Positions 1 through 6,275 of a DNA stretch of 8,555 nt are shown piece after piece (position 1 is the stretch's first letter; each line of letters begins with the position of its first letter). A model generated the notes under the pieces. That model did not search any database, had not been told where the DNA came from, and saw only the letters and a program-made list of their open reading frames with translations. Source of the DNA: Flavobacteriales bacterium (GTDB lineage: Bacteria > Bacteroidota > Bacteroidia > Flavobacteriales_E > Vicingaceae); the NCBI GenBank assembly GCA_029262915.1, contig JAJCYN010000009.1:1-8555 (forward strand), in the 5' to 3' direction. The translations under genes were made by a program, and so were the position numbers.

Positions 1-1
1 C

Positions 2-1102
2 AACTTTATTAATGGATTAGCTGAACATCTAAGAAATTTATTAGTTTGTCAGGATGAAAAAACAGTTATACTATTGGAGGTTGGTACTACAATTAAAGAA
101 AAATATGTTAGTCAGGCTAAATCTTCTAACACGGCCCAATTAATTTCATTTTTAGACATTACCAACAAGACAGACACTCAATACAAAATGAGTAAAAATC
201 AGCGTTTGTTAGTTGAAGTGATGCTCATGCAACTTTGTTCTATAGATCATCAATCTACTGAAAAAAAAAAGCCTATAATTAATATTCCCATTGGGAAAAC
301 AAATGGTACTAATCAGAAAACAGAACCCACAGTAAATACAGAAATTGAACAAAGTAAAAATCCCGCTTTAGATGCTGCAATAGAAAATCAGCCTGCAAAT
401 TATACTATCCCAAAAGTAGCTCCTTTACAAGTTAAGGAAGAAGAACCTCAACTAATTACTACACCCAAACAAGGTACCCCAACTGAAAATATAATTGAAG
501 ATGTTGTACCTCAAACAGAAATTCCAAAACCTATTGAAGAAAAAATAGTAACGGAAGAAGTTGAAGAACAAGTTGAAAATTCGGCTACTGTTATCGAAAC
601 TAAAGAACCTGTACCTAGTAATAGTGGGTTAAAACAAAGCACTAATCTTGCTTTCTCAGATGCTATTTCAATTAACCCTACTGCTCCGAAAGAAGAAACT
701 AAAGAAATTGAAACAACTACTTCAAACAAACCAACTGAATCTTACACTCCAGAACAATTTGGTACGATATTAAATAACTATAAAATAATTCTTCAAGAAA
801 AAGGGAAAGCTAGCCTAGCTTCAATTTTTGAAGTTTTACCAGAAGTTAAAAAAGATCACATTCATCTTTTAATAGAAAACAAGGCTTTAGAAGATGAATT
901 TAATGCTCAAAGAACAGACTTTTTAGATTACGTAAGAGAAAAATTGTCTAATTACAATATTCAGGTAGCAACAGAAGTTAATAAGGATATTAAATCAAAA
1001 AAAGCATATACTCCTCAAGAAAAATTTGCAAAAATGAGTGAAAAAAATCCTCATCTGGAACAACTTGTAAAAAAATTAGATATGGATGTAGGATATGTAT
1101 AA
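2..1102 (+). CDS. dnaX: DNA polymerase III subunit gamma/tau, 3' part (5' end outside window)
   Basis: This is the C-terminal 366 residues of the clamp-loader subunit DnaX, which loads the sliding clamp and, as tau, bridges the loader to the polymerase. The frame is open from base 2; a TTG at 74 lies inside the conserved domain and is not the start. Residues 1-80 are the end of the oligomerisation domain III, recognisable from NGLAEHLRNLLV, LLEVG and the SKNQRLLVEVMLMQLC block. Residues 91-245 form a low-complexity Pro/Glu/Thr/Lys linker. Residues 248-366 match the tail seen in Bacteroidota DnaX, ending in EKFAKMSEKNPHLEQL from residue 340 and a short LDMD tail. The ATPase domains I-II lie upstream of the window. 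An A10 run encodes Glu-Lys-Lys-Lys at residues 87-90, exactly at the domain III/linker junction, and is listed separately. The identification is firm; the tail function is not known to me. Confidence 0.92.
   Translation, partial: NFINGLAEHLRNLLVCQDEKTVILLEVGTTIKEKYVSQAKSSNTAQLISFLDITNKTDTQYKMSKNQRLLVEVMLMQLCSIDHQSTEKKKPIINIPIGKTNGTNQKTEPTVNTEIEQSKNPALDAAIENQPANYTIPKVAPLQVKEEEPQLITTPKQGTPTENIIEDVVPQTEIPKPIEEKIVTEEVEEQVENSATVIETKEPVPSNSGLKQSTNLAFSDAISINPTAPKEETKEIETTTSNKPTESYTPEQFGTILNNYKIILQEKGKASLASIFEVLPEVKKDHIHLLIENKALEDEFNAQRTDFLDYVREKLSNYNIQVATEVNKDIKSKKAYTPQEKFAKMSEKNPHLEQLVKKLDMDVGYV
260..297 (+). promoter_or_regulatory. Candidate dnaX slippage/frameshift site (A10 run plus small stem-loop)
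   Basis: Ten consecutive A (261-270) followed by G are read GAA AAA AAA AAG in frame. A shift into one alternative frame meets TAA at 280-282, and into the other TAA at 276-278. Slippage either way would therefore release a gamma-like protein ending just after domain III. A 5-bp stem-loop, TTCCC-ATT-GGGAA, follows at 285-297. dnaX of E. coli (ribosomal -1 frameshift on A AAA AAG) and of Thermus (transcriptional slippage on an A run) use comparable sites. Use of this one is inferred. Confidence 0.5.
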
Positions 1103-1164
1103 TTTTAGCAACAAGACATTGCACTAAACTTTTTTTAAAACTAACTCAAAAAAAATAAAACATT

Positions 1165-4086
1165 ATGAAATTCAAGGCATTAGTATTAATTACCATTGTA
1201 TTTTTTATTGTATCGTGTGGTAGTGATACAAAAACTAAAGAATCGAACTATAAATATGATTACGAAACCGTTGAAGGTGATGTATTAAATACATTTATCT
1301 ACACCTTAGATAATGGGCTGAAAATTTACATGTCTATTAACAAGGACGAACCAAGAATTCAGACTAACATTGCTGTAAATACAGGAAGCAAGCAAGATCC
1401 TTCTGATGCTACGGGGCTGGCTCACTATTTAGAGCATATGGTTTTTAAAGGAACTTCTAAGATTGCTACTATTAACTGGGAGGAAGAAAAAGTACTGTTA
1501 AAACAAATTTCTGATTTATATGAAAAAAGAAGAAGTGTGACCGATGAAGCAGAAAGAAAAGCCATTTACCATCAAATAGATAGCCTTTCTGGAGAAGCTG
1601 CAAAATTTGCCGTACCAAACGAATATGATAAAATGATTAGCTCAATTGGTGCTAAAGGAACAAATGCATATACTTCAGTAGAGCAAACTGTTTATATCAA
1701 TGACATTCCTTCTAATGAATTTGAAAAATGGTTATCTATCGAATCTGAAAGGTTTAATGAGTTAGTATTGAGATTATTTCATACTGAATTAGAAGCAGTT
1801 TATGAAGAATATAATAGAGGAAAAGACAGTGATTATCGATTAGCCTATGAAACAATGTCTAAACATTTATTCAAAAAACACACCTATGGAACTCAATCTA
1901 CCATAGGCACAAGTGAGCATTTAAAAAATCCATCTATGGAGAAGATTCACCAATATTTTAATGAACGATATGTCACTAATAATATGGCCATTGTACTTTC
2001 CGGAGACCTTGATCCTGACAATACTGTTGACTTAATTAAAAAATATTTTGGAGAATACAAAAGCAAAGAAGTGCCAAAATTTGTTCCTGGAGTTGAAGAT
2101 GAAATAACTGAACCAGAATTTGTTACTGTAAAAGGAAGTGATGCTGAATGGGTGAGTATCGGCTATAGATTGCCAGGTGTAAAAAGTGAAGATATACATA
2201 TGATTAATCTTTTTGATGGACTATTAAATAATGGACAAGCAGGACTCATTGATTTGAATTTAATTAAAGCACAGAAAGTATTGGACGCGTACTCTGGTGC
2301 TAATGTAATGAAAGATTATTCGACATTTGAAATGGATGGATTTCCAAGAGAGGGGCAATCTTTGGAAGAAGTTAGAGATTTATTGTTAGCTGAAATAGAA
2401 AAAATTAAAGCTGGAAATTTTGAAGAATGGATGCTCCCTGCAATTATTAAAGATTTTAAATTAAGTGAGCAACAACGTAATCAATATAATTCTGTTAGAG
2501 CAGGAATGATGACCAATGCTTTTATTATGGGATTAGATTGGGCTGATGTTGTTCATGAAAAAGATAAGTTGAGTAAAGTTACTAAAAAAGATATTATTGA
2601 TTTTGCAAACAAGTACTTTAAAAACAACTATGTTGTAGTGTATAAAAAAACTGGAGAATCAAACAATCCTAAAGTTGAAAAACCCGCAATTACTCAAATT
2701 CAATTAAATAGAGATACGGCTTCTAATTTCGCCACAAATTTTGAAAAAATGGAAGCTGCTAGAATGACTCCTGTTTTTGATGATTATAAGGCTGAAGTAA
2801 AAGAAGAAAAATTAAATTCTGGTATTCCTCTTTATTATGTAAAAAATACAACCAACGAAACATTTAGTCTAAACTATATTTTAGATATGGGTTCTTATAG
2901 TGACAAGGAAATGGCTTTGGCTGTTGAATACTTAGATTACTTAGGAACTAATAAGTATTCTGCAAATGAATTGCAATTAGAATTATTTAAACTTGGGTTA
3001 AGCTATAGTGTTTTTGCTGCTAGCGAAAGGGTTTATGTTACTTTATCTGGCTTAGATGAATCTTTAGAAGAAGGTATAGAATTGTTTGAACACATTCTTG
3101 CTAATGTAGAGCCAAACCAAGAAGCATTTGAAAATGGGGTGAAAGATAAATTAAAAGATAGGGCTGACTCAAAACTATCTAAAGGAGCTATTCTTTATGG
3201 TGGAATGATGAACTATGGACAATATGGTGATGCTTCTCCAATGAAAAACATCTTAAGTGCTGATGAATTAAAAGCTTTAGATCCTAATAATTTAGTTGCT
3301 AAAATTAAGGCATTAACTTCTTATGAACACTACATTTATTATTATGGGAGAAAAGATATTGAAGATGTAAAAACATTATTAAATAAACATCATAAAACAC
3401 CAAAAAAATTAACCCCATTAATTGCAGCAAAAGAATTTCCTGAATTAAAAATGGAAAGCAACAAAGTTTATTTTGTGAATTACGATATGGTTCAATCTGA
3501 AGTAATGATGCTTTCTAACGCTGGATCTTACGACAAAAATTTAGCTGCAACAACTAATGTATTTAATCAATATTTTGGAGCTGGATTATCTTCAATTGTT
3601 TTTCAAGAAATTAGAGAATCGAAAGCATTAGCTTATTCTGCTTATTCCTTTTTTACAACACCAAATAAATTAAATAAATCTCATTATGTAAGAGCTTATG
3701 TTGGTACTCAAGTTGATAAGTTAGGTGATGCAAAAGTTGCTATTATGGAACTAATGAATAATATGCCAGAAGTTGAAGATCAATATCAAGATTCTAAACT
3801 AGCTGCTTTAAAGAAAATTGAAACTTCAAGAACTAAAAGATCGAGTTTATTTTGGCGTTATTTATCTGCTAAAGAAATGGGAAGAGATTACGATTTAAAC
3901 AAGGAAATCTACCCTCAAATTAAAAAATTAGAATTATCAGATTTAAAGACATTTTTTAATACTAACATTAAAGGACGAAACTACACTTACCTTGTTATTG
4001 GGAATAAAGAGTTAGTTGACATGGATGTTTTAAAAGAAATGGGAGAATTTCAAGAGTTAACGTTGGAAGAAATTTTCGGATACTAA
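1165..4086 (+). CDS. M16 family zinc metallopeptidase (insulinase/pitrilysin-like), lipoprotein
   Basis: The gene encodes a 973-residue peptidase with two M16 halves. Residues 1-18 form a lipoprotein signal ending in the lipobox FIVSC (Cys18), so the protein should be membrane-anchored outside the cytoplasm. The inverted zinc motif HYLEH is at 87-91 (His87, His91, general base Glu90). The third ligand is probably Glu215 in ELEAVYEE. That spacing is about 45 residues longer than in pitrilysin or mitochondrial processing peptidase, because of a charged helical insert near 105-150. An M16_C-type domain begins near 257 (ERYVTNNMAIVLSGDLD). The second half, from about 533, lacks HxxEH but keeps the paired Arg817/Tyr824 in IRESKALAY, equivalent to the substrate-binding Arg/Tyr pair of insulysin. 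It likely degrades peptides in the periplasm or at the outer membrane. It lies 62 bp after dnaX; the link looks positional only. The ATG at 1165 is fixed by the signal peptide. Confidence 0.9.
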   Translation: MKFKALVLITIVFFIVSCGSDTKTKESNYKYDYETVEGDVLNTFIYTLDNGLKIYMSINKDEPRIQTNIAVNTGSKQDPSDATGLAHYLEHMVFKGTSKIATINWEEEKVLLKQISDLYEKRRSVTDEAERKAIYHQIDSLSGEAAKFAVPNEYDKMISSIGAKGTNAYTSVEQTVYINDIPSNEFEKWLSIESERFNELVLRLFHTELEAVYEEYNRGKDSDYRLAYETMSKHLFKKHTYGTQSTIGTSEHLKNPSMEKIHQYFNERYVTNNMAIVLSGDLDPDNTVDLIKKYFGEYKSKEVPKFVPGVEDEITEPEFVTVKGSDAEWVSIGYRLPGVKSEDIHMINLFDGLLNNGQAGLIDLNLIKAQKVLDAYSGANVMKDYSTFEMDGFPREGQSLEEVRDLLLAEIEKIKAGNFEEWMLPAIIKDFKLSEQQRNQYNSVRAGMMTNAFIMGLDWADVVHEKDKLSKVTKKDIIDFANKYFKNNYVVVYKKTGESNNPKVEKPAITQIQLNRDTASNFATNFEKMEAARMTPVFDDYKAEVKEEKLNSGIPLYYVKNTTNETFSLNYILDMGSYSDKEMALAVEYLDYLGTNKYSANELQLELFKLGLSYSVFAASERVYVTLSGLDESLEEGIELFEHILANVEPNQEAFENGVKDKLKDRADSKLSKGAILYGGMMNYGQYGDASPMKNILSADELKALDPNNLVAKIKALTSYEHYIYYYGRKDIEDVKTLLNKHHKTPKKLTPLIAAKEFPELKMESNKVYFVNYDMVQSEVMMLSNAGSYDKNLAATTNVFNQYFGAGLSSIVFQEIRESKALAYSAYSFFTTPNKLNKSHYVRAYVGTQVDKLGDAKVAIMELMNNMPEVEDQYQDSKLAALKKIETSRTKRSSLFWRYLSAKEMGRDYDLNKEIYPQIKKLELSDLKTFFNTNIKGRNYTYLVIGNKELVDMDVLKEMGEFQELTLEEIFGY

Positions 4087-4111
4087 TTTAGATTTTAGAT
4101 CTAAGAAAAAT

Positions 4112-4130
4112 AGACGTCAAGACGTTTTAG
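4112..4130 (+). terminator. Weak possible terminator after the M16 gene
   Basis: A short stem (AGACGT, loop CAAG, ACGTTT, including one G-T pair) lies 25 bp after the M16 stop and runs into TTTT. The stem is only six pairs, so this is tentative. A perfect TTAGATCTAA palindrome lies just upstream. Confidence 0.22.
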
Positions 4131-4195
4131 ATTGAGTTATGAAAAATGAAGACCAAATTTTCTTCCTTTTAGAAAAAAACAATCTAATATTTTAC

Positions 4196-4203
4196 TACAT
4201 TTG
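4196..4203 (+). promoter_or_regulatory. Bacteroidota-type -7 box of the rpsP promoter
   Basis: TACATTTG matches the Bacteroidota primary-sigma -7 consensus TAnnTTTG and ends 37 bp before the rpsP ATG. No convincing TTG -33 element is seen about 20 bp upstream. The implied leader is short, almost pure A/T, and has no Shine-Dalgarno motif, as is usual for highly expressed genes in this phylum. Confidence 0.6.
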
Positions 4204-4240
4204 CAGGCTTAAAATTATTTTAATAATTAAAATTTAAAAA

Positions 4241-5047
4241 ATGCCTACAAAGATTAGATTACAAAGACATGGTAAAAAGAGGTACGCGTACTTCCATGTA
4301 GTTGTAGCGGATGCTCGTGCCCCACGTGATGGGAAGTTTATAGAAAAACTAGGTACTTACAATCCAAACGACAACCCTGCAACAATTGACATTAGTTTTG
4401 ACAGAGCCCTGCATTGGGTAAAAGAAGGTGCACAACCTACTGATACTTGTCGAGCTTTACTTTCTTACAAAGGAATAATGCACAAAGACCACCTTGATAG
4501 AGGAGTCTTAAAAGGTGCATTAACTCAAGAACAAGCTGACAAAAAATTTGAAGCTTGGTTAAAAGAAAAAGAAGCAAAAGTTGATGGTAAAAAAGATAGT
4601 TTAGCAAAAGCTGCGGCTGATGCTGAAAAAGCAAGATTAGCTGCTGAAACTGAAGCGAAAAAGAAAAAAGCTGCAGAAATTTTAACAAAAACATCTGAAT
4701 TAGCTGCTGCTGCCAGTGCAGATGCTGCTAAAGCTGAAGCTGAAGCTGCTGGAGAAGAAGCTCCTGCTACTGAAGAAGCAACTCCTGAAGCTGCAAGCGA
4801 AGCACCTGCTGAGGAAGTGAAAGAAGAAGCTGCTCCTGAAGTGCCAGCTGAAGAAGAAAAAGCTGCTGAACCTGTTGCTGAAGAAGCACCAGTTGTAGCC
4901 GAGGAAAAGAAAGAGGGAGAACCAGCTGCCGAAGAAGTAAAAGAAGAGCCAGTTGCTGAGGCTAAAAAAGAGACTCCTGTAACAGAAGCTAAAACTGAGG
5001 AAACAACAGAAGAAACTCCTGCTGAAGAAGAAAAAGCAAAGGAATAA
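4241..5047 (+). CDS. rpsP: 30S ribosomal protein S16 with a very long acidic C-terminal extension
   Basis: S16 binds 16S rRNA in the body of the small subunit and helps its assembly. Residues 1 to about 82 are the classic S16 fold: the start MPTKIRLQRHGKKRYAYF, then VVADARAPRDGKFIEKLGTYNP, and the LSYKGI segment near 75-80. S16 is usually 80-90 residues; this product has 268. Residues about 85-150 are Lys/Ala/Glu-rich and probably helical (AWLKEKEAK, DAEKARLAAETEAKKKKAAE). Residues from about 155 to the end are an acidic, repetitive Ala/Pro/Glu/Val tail with PAEE, VKEE and AEEAP units. Bacteroidota S16 proteins often carry an Ala/Glu-rich extension, but this one is long. A strong -7 box lies upstream, and rimM follows after 5 bp, so the two are almost certainly cotranscribed. 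The tail's function is unknown to me. Confidence 0.95.
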   Translation: MPTKIRLQRHGKKRYAYFHVVVADARAPRDGKFIEKLGTYNPNDNPATIDISFDRALHWVKEGAQPTDTCRALLSYKGIMHKDHLDRGVLKGALTQEQADKKFEAWLKEKEAKVDGKKDSLAKAAADAEKARLAAETEAKKKKAAEILTKTSELAAAASADAAKAEAEAAGEEAPATEEATPEAASEAPAEEVKEEAAPEVPAEEEKAAEPVAEEAPVVAEEKKEGEPAAEEVKEEPVAEAKKETPVTEAKTEETTEETPAEEEKAKE

Positions 5048-5052
5048 TACTA

Positions 5053-5592
5053 ATGAATTTAGATGAGTGCTATTATTTAGGTTACACTTCTAAAATTCAT
5101 GGAAAACAAGGAGAACTTACCATTAAATTGGATGTAGATTTTCTTGAAGAATGCAAAAGACTGGAATCAGTGCTTATCCAAATTAACAAAACGGATACAT
5201 CGCTGATTCCTTTTTTTATATCCAAATCTCAATTTCAAAATAACAGTACTTTACGTGTTAAATTAGATGATGTAAATGAAATTATTGATGCAAAACCTTT
5301 GGTTGGAAAAGGAGTTTATATTCCAAACAGTTTATTACCAACGTTAAGCGGTAATCAATTTTATCACCATGAAGTAACCAACTTTAAGATTATAGATACC
5401 AACTATGGAGAAGTTGGACAACTCAACCAAATATTAAATTATCCCAAACAAGCTATTTTTGAAGTGATCAATACTGACAAAAAGGAAATACTAATTCCTG
5501 TAGTAGATGATATTATTAACTATATAGATAGAGCAAACAAAACAATAACTGTTACCGTACCGGATGGTTTGATTGATTTGTATTTAGAATAA
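5053..5592 (+). CDS. rimM: 16S rRNA processing / 30S maturation factor RimM
   Basis: RimM is a cytoplasmic assembly factor that acts late in 30S subunit maturation and binds ribosomal protein S19. The product has 179 residues, normal for the family. The N-terminal RimM barrel covers about residues 5-88, with the signature YLGYTSKIHGKQGELTIK. A PRC-barrel domain covers about 100-178, opening at FYHHEVTNFKII and including EILIPVVDDII and the closing VPDGLIDLYL, which matches the conserved P-x-GL-x-(D/E)-L end. The ATG at 5053 lies 5 bp after the rpsP stop, giving the rpsP-rimM operon common in bacteria. The trmD-rplS pair that follows in Proteobacteria and Firmicutes is absent here. Instead the downstream sequence switches abruptly to a repeat-bounded accessory region. 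The call is firm. Confidence 0.93.
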   Translation: MNLDECYYLGYTSKIHGKQGELTIKLDVDFLEECKRLESVLIQINKTDTSLIPFFISKSQFQNNSTLRVKLDDVNEIIDAKPLVGKGVYIPNSLLPTLSGNQFYHHEVTNFKIIDTNYGEVGQLNQILNYPKQAIFEVINTDKKEILIPVVDDIINYIDRANKTITVTVPDGLIDLYLE

Positions 5593-5619
5593 AAGCATTA
5601 AATTTGAGGCAAACACATA

Positions 5620-5653
5620 ATGCGGATAAGTAACACATGTTACTTATCCGCAT
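5620..5653. repeat. Perfect 15-bp inverted repeat with 4-nt loop after rimM
   Basis: ATGCGGATAAGTAAC and its exact reverse complement flank the loop ACAT, 27 bp after the rimM stop. No T-tract follows on either strand, so it is not a typical intrinsic terminator, although it may still end or stabilise the rpsP-rimM message. Its right arm abuts the first GTTGGGT word with no gap, which suggests it belongs to the same boundary structure. Confidence 0.85.
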
Positions 5654-5666
5654 GTTGGGTGTAATT
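5654..5666 (+). repeat. Boundary word, copy 1 (GTTGGGTGTAATT)
   Basis: This 13-bp word is identical to the copy at 8137-8149 and differs at two positions from the copy at 6254-6266. All three have the same orientation. Its first seven bases fit GTTRRRY, the R' core at which integron integrases recombine attC sites. It marks the junction between the rpsP-rimM operon and the accessory region. No matching RYYYAAC is seen within the preceding 60 bp. Confidence 0.55.
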
Positions 5667-5775
5667 CCCTCACTTCACTATCTATTACAACCGCTTATTT
5701 TTCAGGGTATAAGGCTAATTTTAAGGGTTAGTTAGGGCGTAAAGAATAAGGAAAGAAAGTGTTTACTTTCTTGGC

Positions 5776-5841
5776 CTAAGTCTTGTCGGTTTCACCGTGG
5801 AAAGCTCGCTTTCAGACGAGGGACAGCGTCAAAAGACTTAG
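5776..5841 (+). ncRNA. Possible structured RNA element (GC-rich, nested inverted repeats)
   Basis: CTAAGTCTT (5776-5784) and AAGACTTAG (5833-5841) form a perfect 9-bp closing stem. Inside are the hairpins CGGT-TTC-ACCG (5787-5797) and GAAAG-CTCG-CTTTC (5800-5813). The CTCG loop of the second can also pair with CGAG at 5817-5820, as an alternative hairpin or a tight pseudoknot. By hand count the segment is 33/66 G+C, far above the roughly one-quarter to one-third G+C of the genes around it. No known RNA family is recognised and the transcribed strand is unknown, so this is tentative. It could also be a mobile-element remnant. Confidence 0.3.
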
Positions 5842-6051
5842 ATGAAGTTACGGGAAATTATTGACAAAGTCAAGTATTTGCTGAAATTTCTTTTGAATGA
5901 GCCCTAATAACTGATCCTTAAAATTACTTCCTTATGTTGCTACCCTGACTCATTTTTGACGCATCATAGTCGGGGCTTATAATTCATAAAAAATGATAAA
6001 AATAAAAGGTTGGTTGATTAAAGGGTGAAGAGAGGAAACTATACGGAGGTT

Positions 6052-6084
6052 GTGCTCTTCCTTCTAATTTAATTAGAAGAGCAC
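6052..6084. repeat. Bulged 13-bp hairpin
   Basis: GTGCTCTT and CTAAT, separated by a CCTT bulge, pair with ATTAGAAGAGCAC across a TTA loop. No T-tract follows. It lies in the gene-free unit upstream of the attC-like palindrome. Confidence 0.65.
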
Positions 6085-6122
6085 TGGGATATTAAACTCC
6101 TTAGTAAGAGACTGATTAAAAA

Positions 6123-6145
6123 GTGGGAGTTAAATAAACTCCCAC
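6123..6145. repeat. 9-bp hairpin at the edge of the attC-like site
   Basis: GTGGGAGTT and AACTCCCAC flank the loop AAATA. Its right arm overlaps the first two bases of ACCCAAC at 6144, so this hairpin and the large palindrome compete for those bases. Confidence 0.65.
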
Positions 6146-6260
6146 CCAACACTATATAAACTCAATTTGTTTTAAATTAGCTGATAATTTTATCGAAAAG
6201 TATAAAATCGGCTAATTACAACAAACTACGCTAAAGCTGAGTTTATACTTAACGTTGGGC
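6144..6260 (+). repeat. attC-like 117-bp imperfect palindrome
   Basis: The site opens with ACCCAAC (6144-6150, fits RYYYAAC) and closes with GTTGGGC (6254-6260, fits GTTRRRY); these pair at six of seven positions. Unpaired spacers of 4 and 6 nt follow inward. Next comes a perfect 10-bp arm pair, TATAAACTCA (6155-6164) with TGAGTTTATA (6238-6247). A central stem starts at AATTAGC (6175-6181) with GCTAATT (6211-6217) and continues with interruptions. The order R box, unpaired spacer, L box, variable terminal stem, and the length within 57-141 bp, fit integron attC sites. The extrahelical G of canonical L boxes is not seen. A gene starts 15 bp after the site, as in gene cassettes. The palindrome is certain; its identity is inferred. 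Confidence 0.5.
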
Positions 6261-6266
6261 TTAATT
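6254..6266 (+). repeat. Boundary word, copy 2 (GTTGGGCTTAATT)
   Basis: This matches copies 1 and 3 at 11 of 13 positions and forms the right end of the attC-like palindrome. A TTG inside it (6255) could extend the downstream reading frame by seven codons, but the ATG at 6276 is the better start. Confidence 0.55.
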
Positions 6267-6275
6267 AATAATGTC

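Larger units (their letters stand above)
5593..6275. other. 683-bp gap without a recognisable gene, rich in inverted repeats
   Basis: I find no convincing gene on either strand between rimM and the aldolase-like gene. The gap contains a 15-bp palindrome next to the first boundary word, an AAGAAAGT/ACTTTCTT hairpin (5753-5772) and a GC-rich structured block (5776-5841). Further hairpins are TTGAC-AAA-GTCAA (5861-5873), CCCTGACT/AGTCGGGG (5943-5975, one G-T pair), a bulged stem at 6052-6084 and a 9-bp stem at 6123-6145. It ends in the 117-bp attC-like palindrome. Lying between two copies of the boundary word, it forms one cassette-sized unit that may be non-coding, decayed or an RNA gene. Confidence 0.7.

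Noticed and set aside
511..729. Antisense frame inside dnaX
   Set aside because: It mirrors the low-complexity linker of dnaX and has no family features.
4139..4237. Short + strand frame of 32 codons between the M16 gene and rpsP
   Set aside because: It overlaps the rpsP -7 box and leader, is made mostly of A/T-driven codons, and shows no domain.
4437..4694. Antisense frame inside rpsP
   Set aside because: Its Leu/Gln-rich product is the complement of the Ala/Glu/Lys-rich tail codons of rpsP and has no independent support.
5844..5927. Minus-strand open stretch of 27 codons reading GSNFKDQLLGLIQKKFQ and onward to a stop
   Set aside because: It has a stop immediately upstream, no start codon and no recognisable family. 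It could be a decayed gene end, but such short frames are expected by chance.
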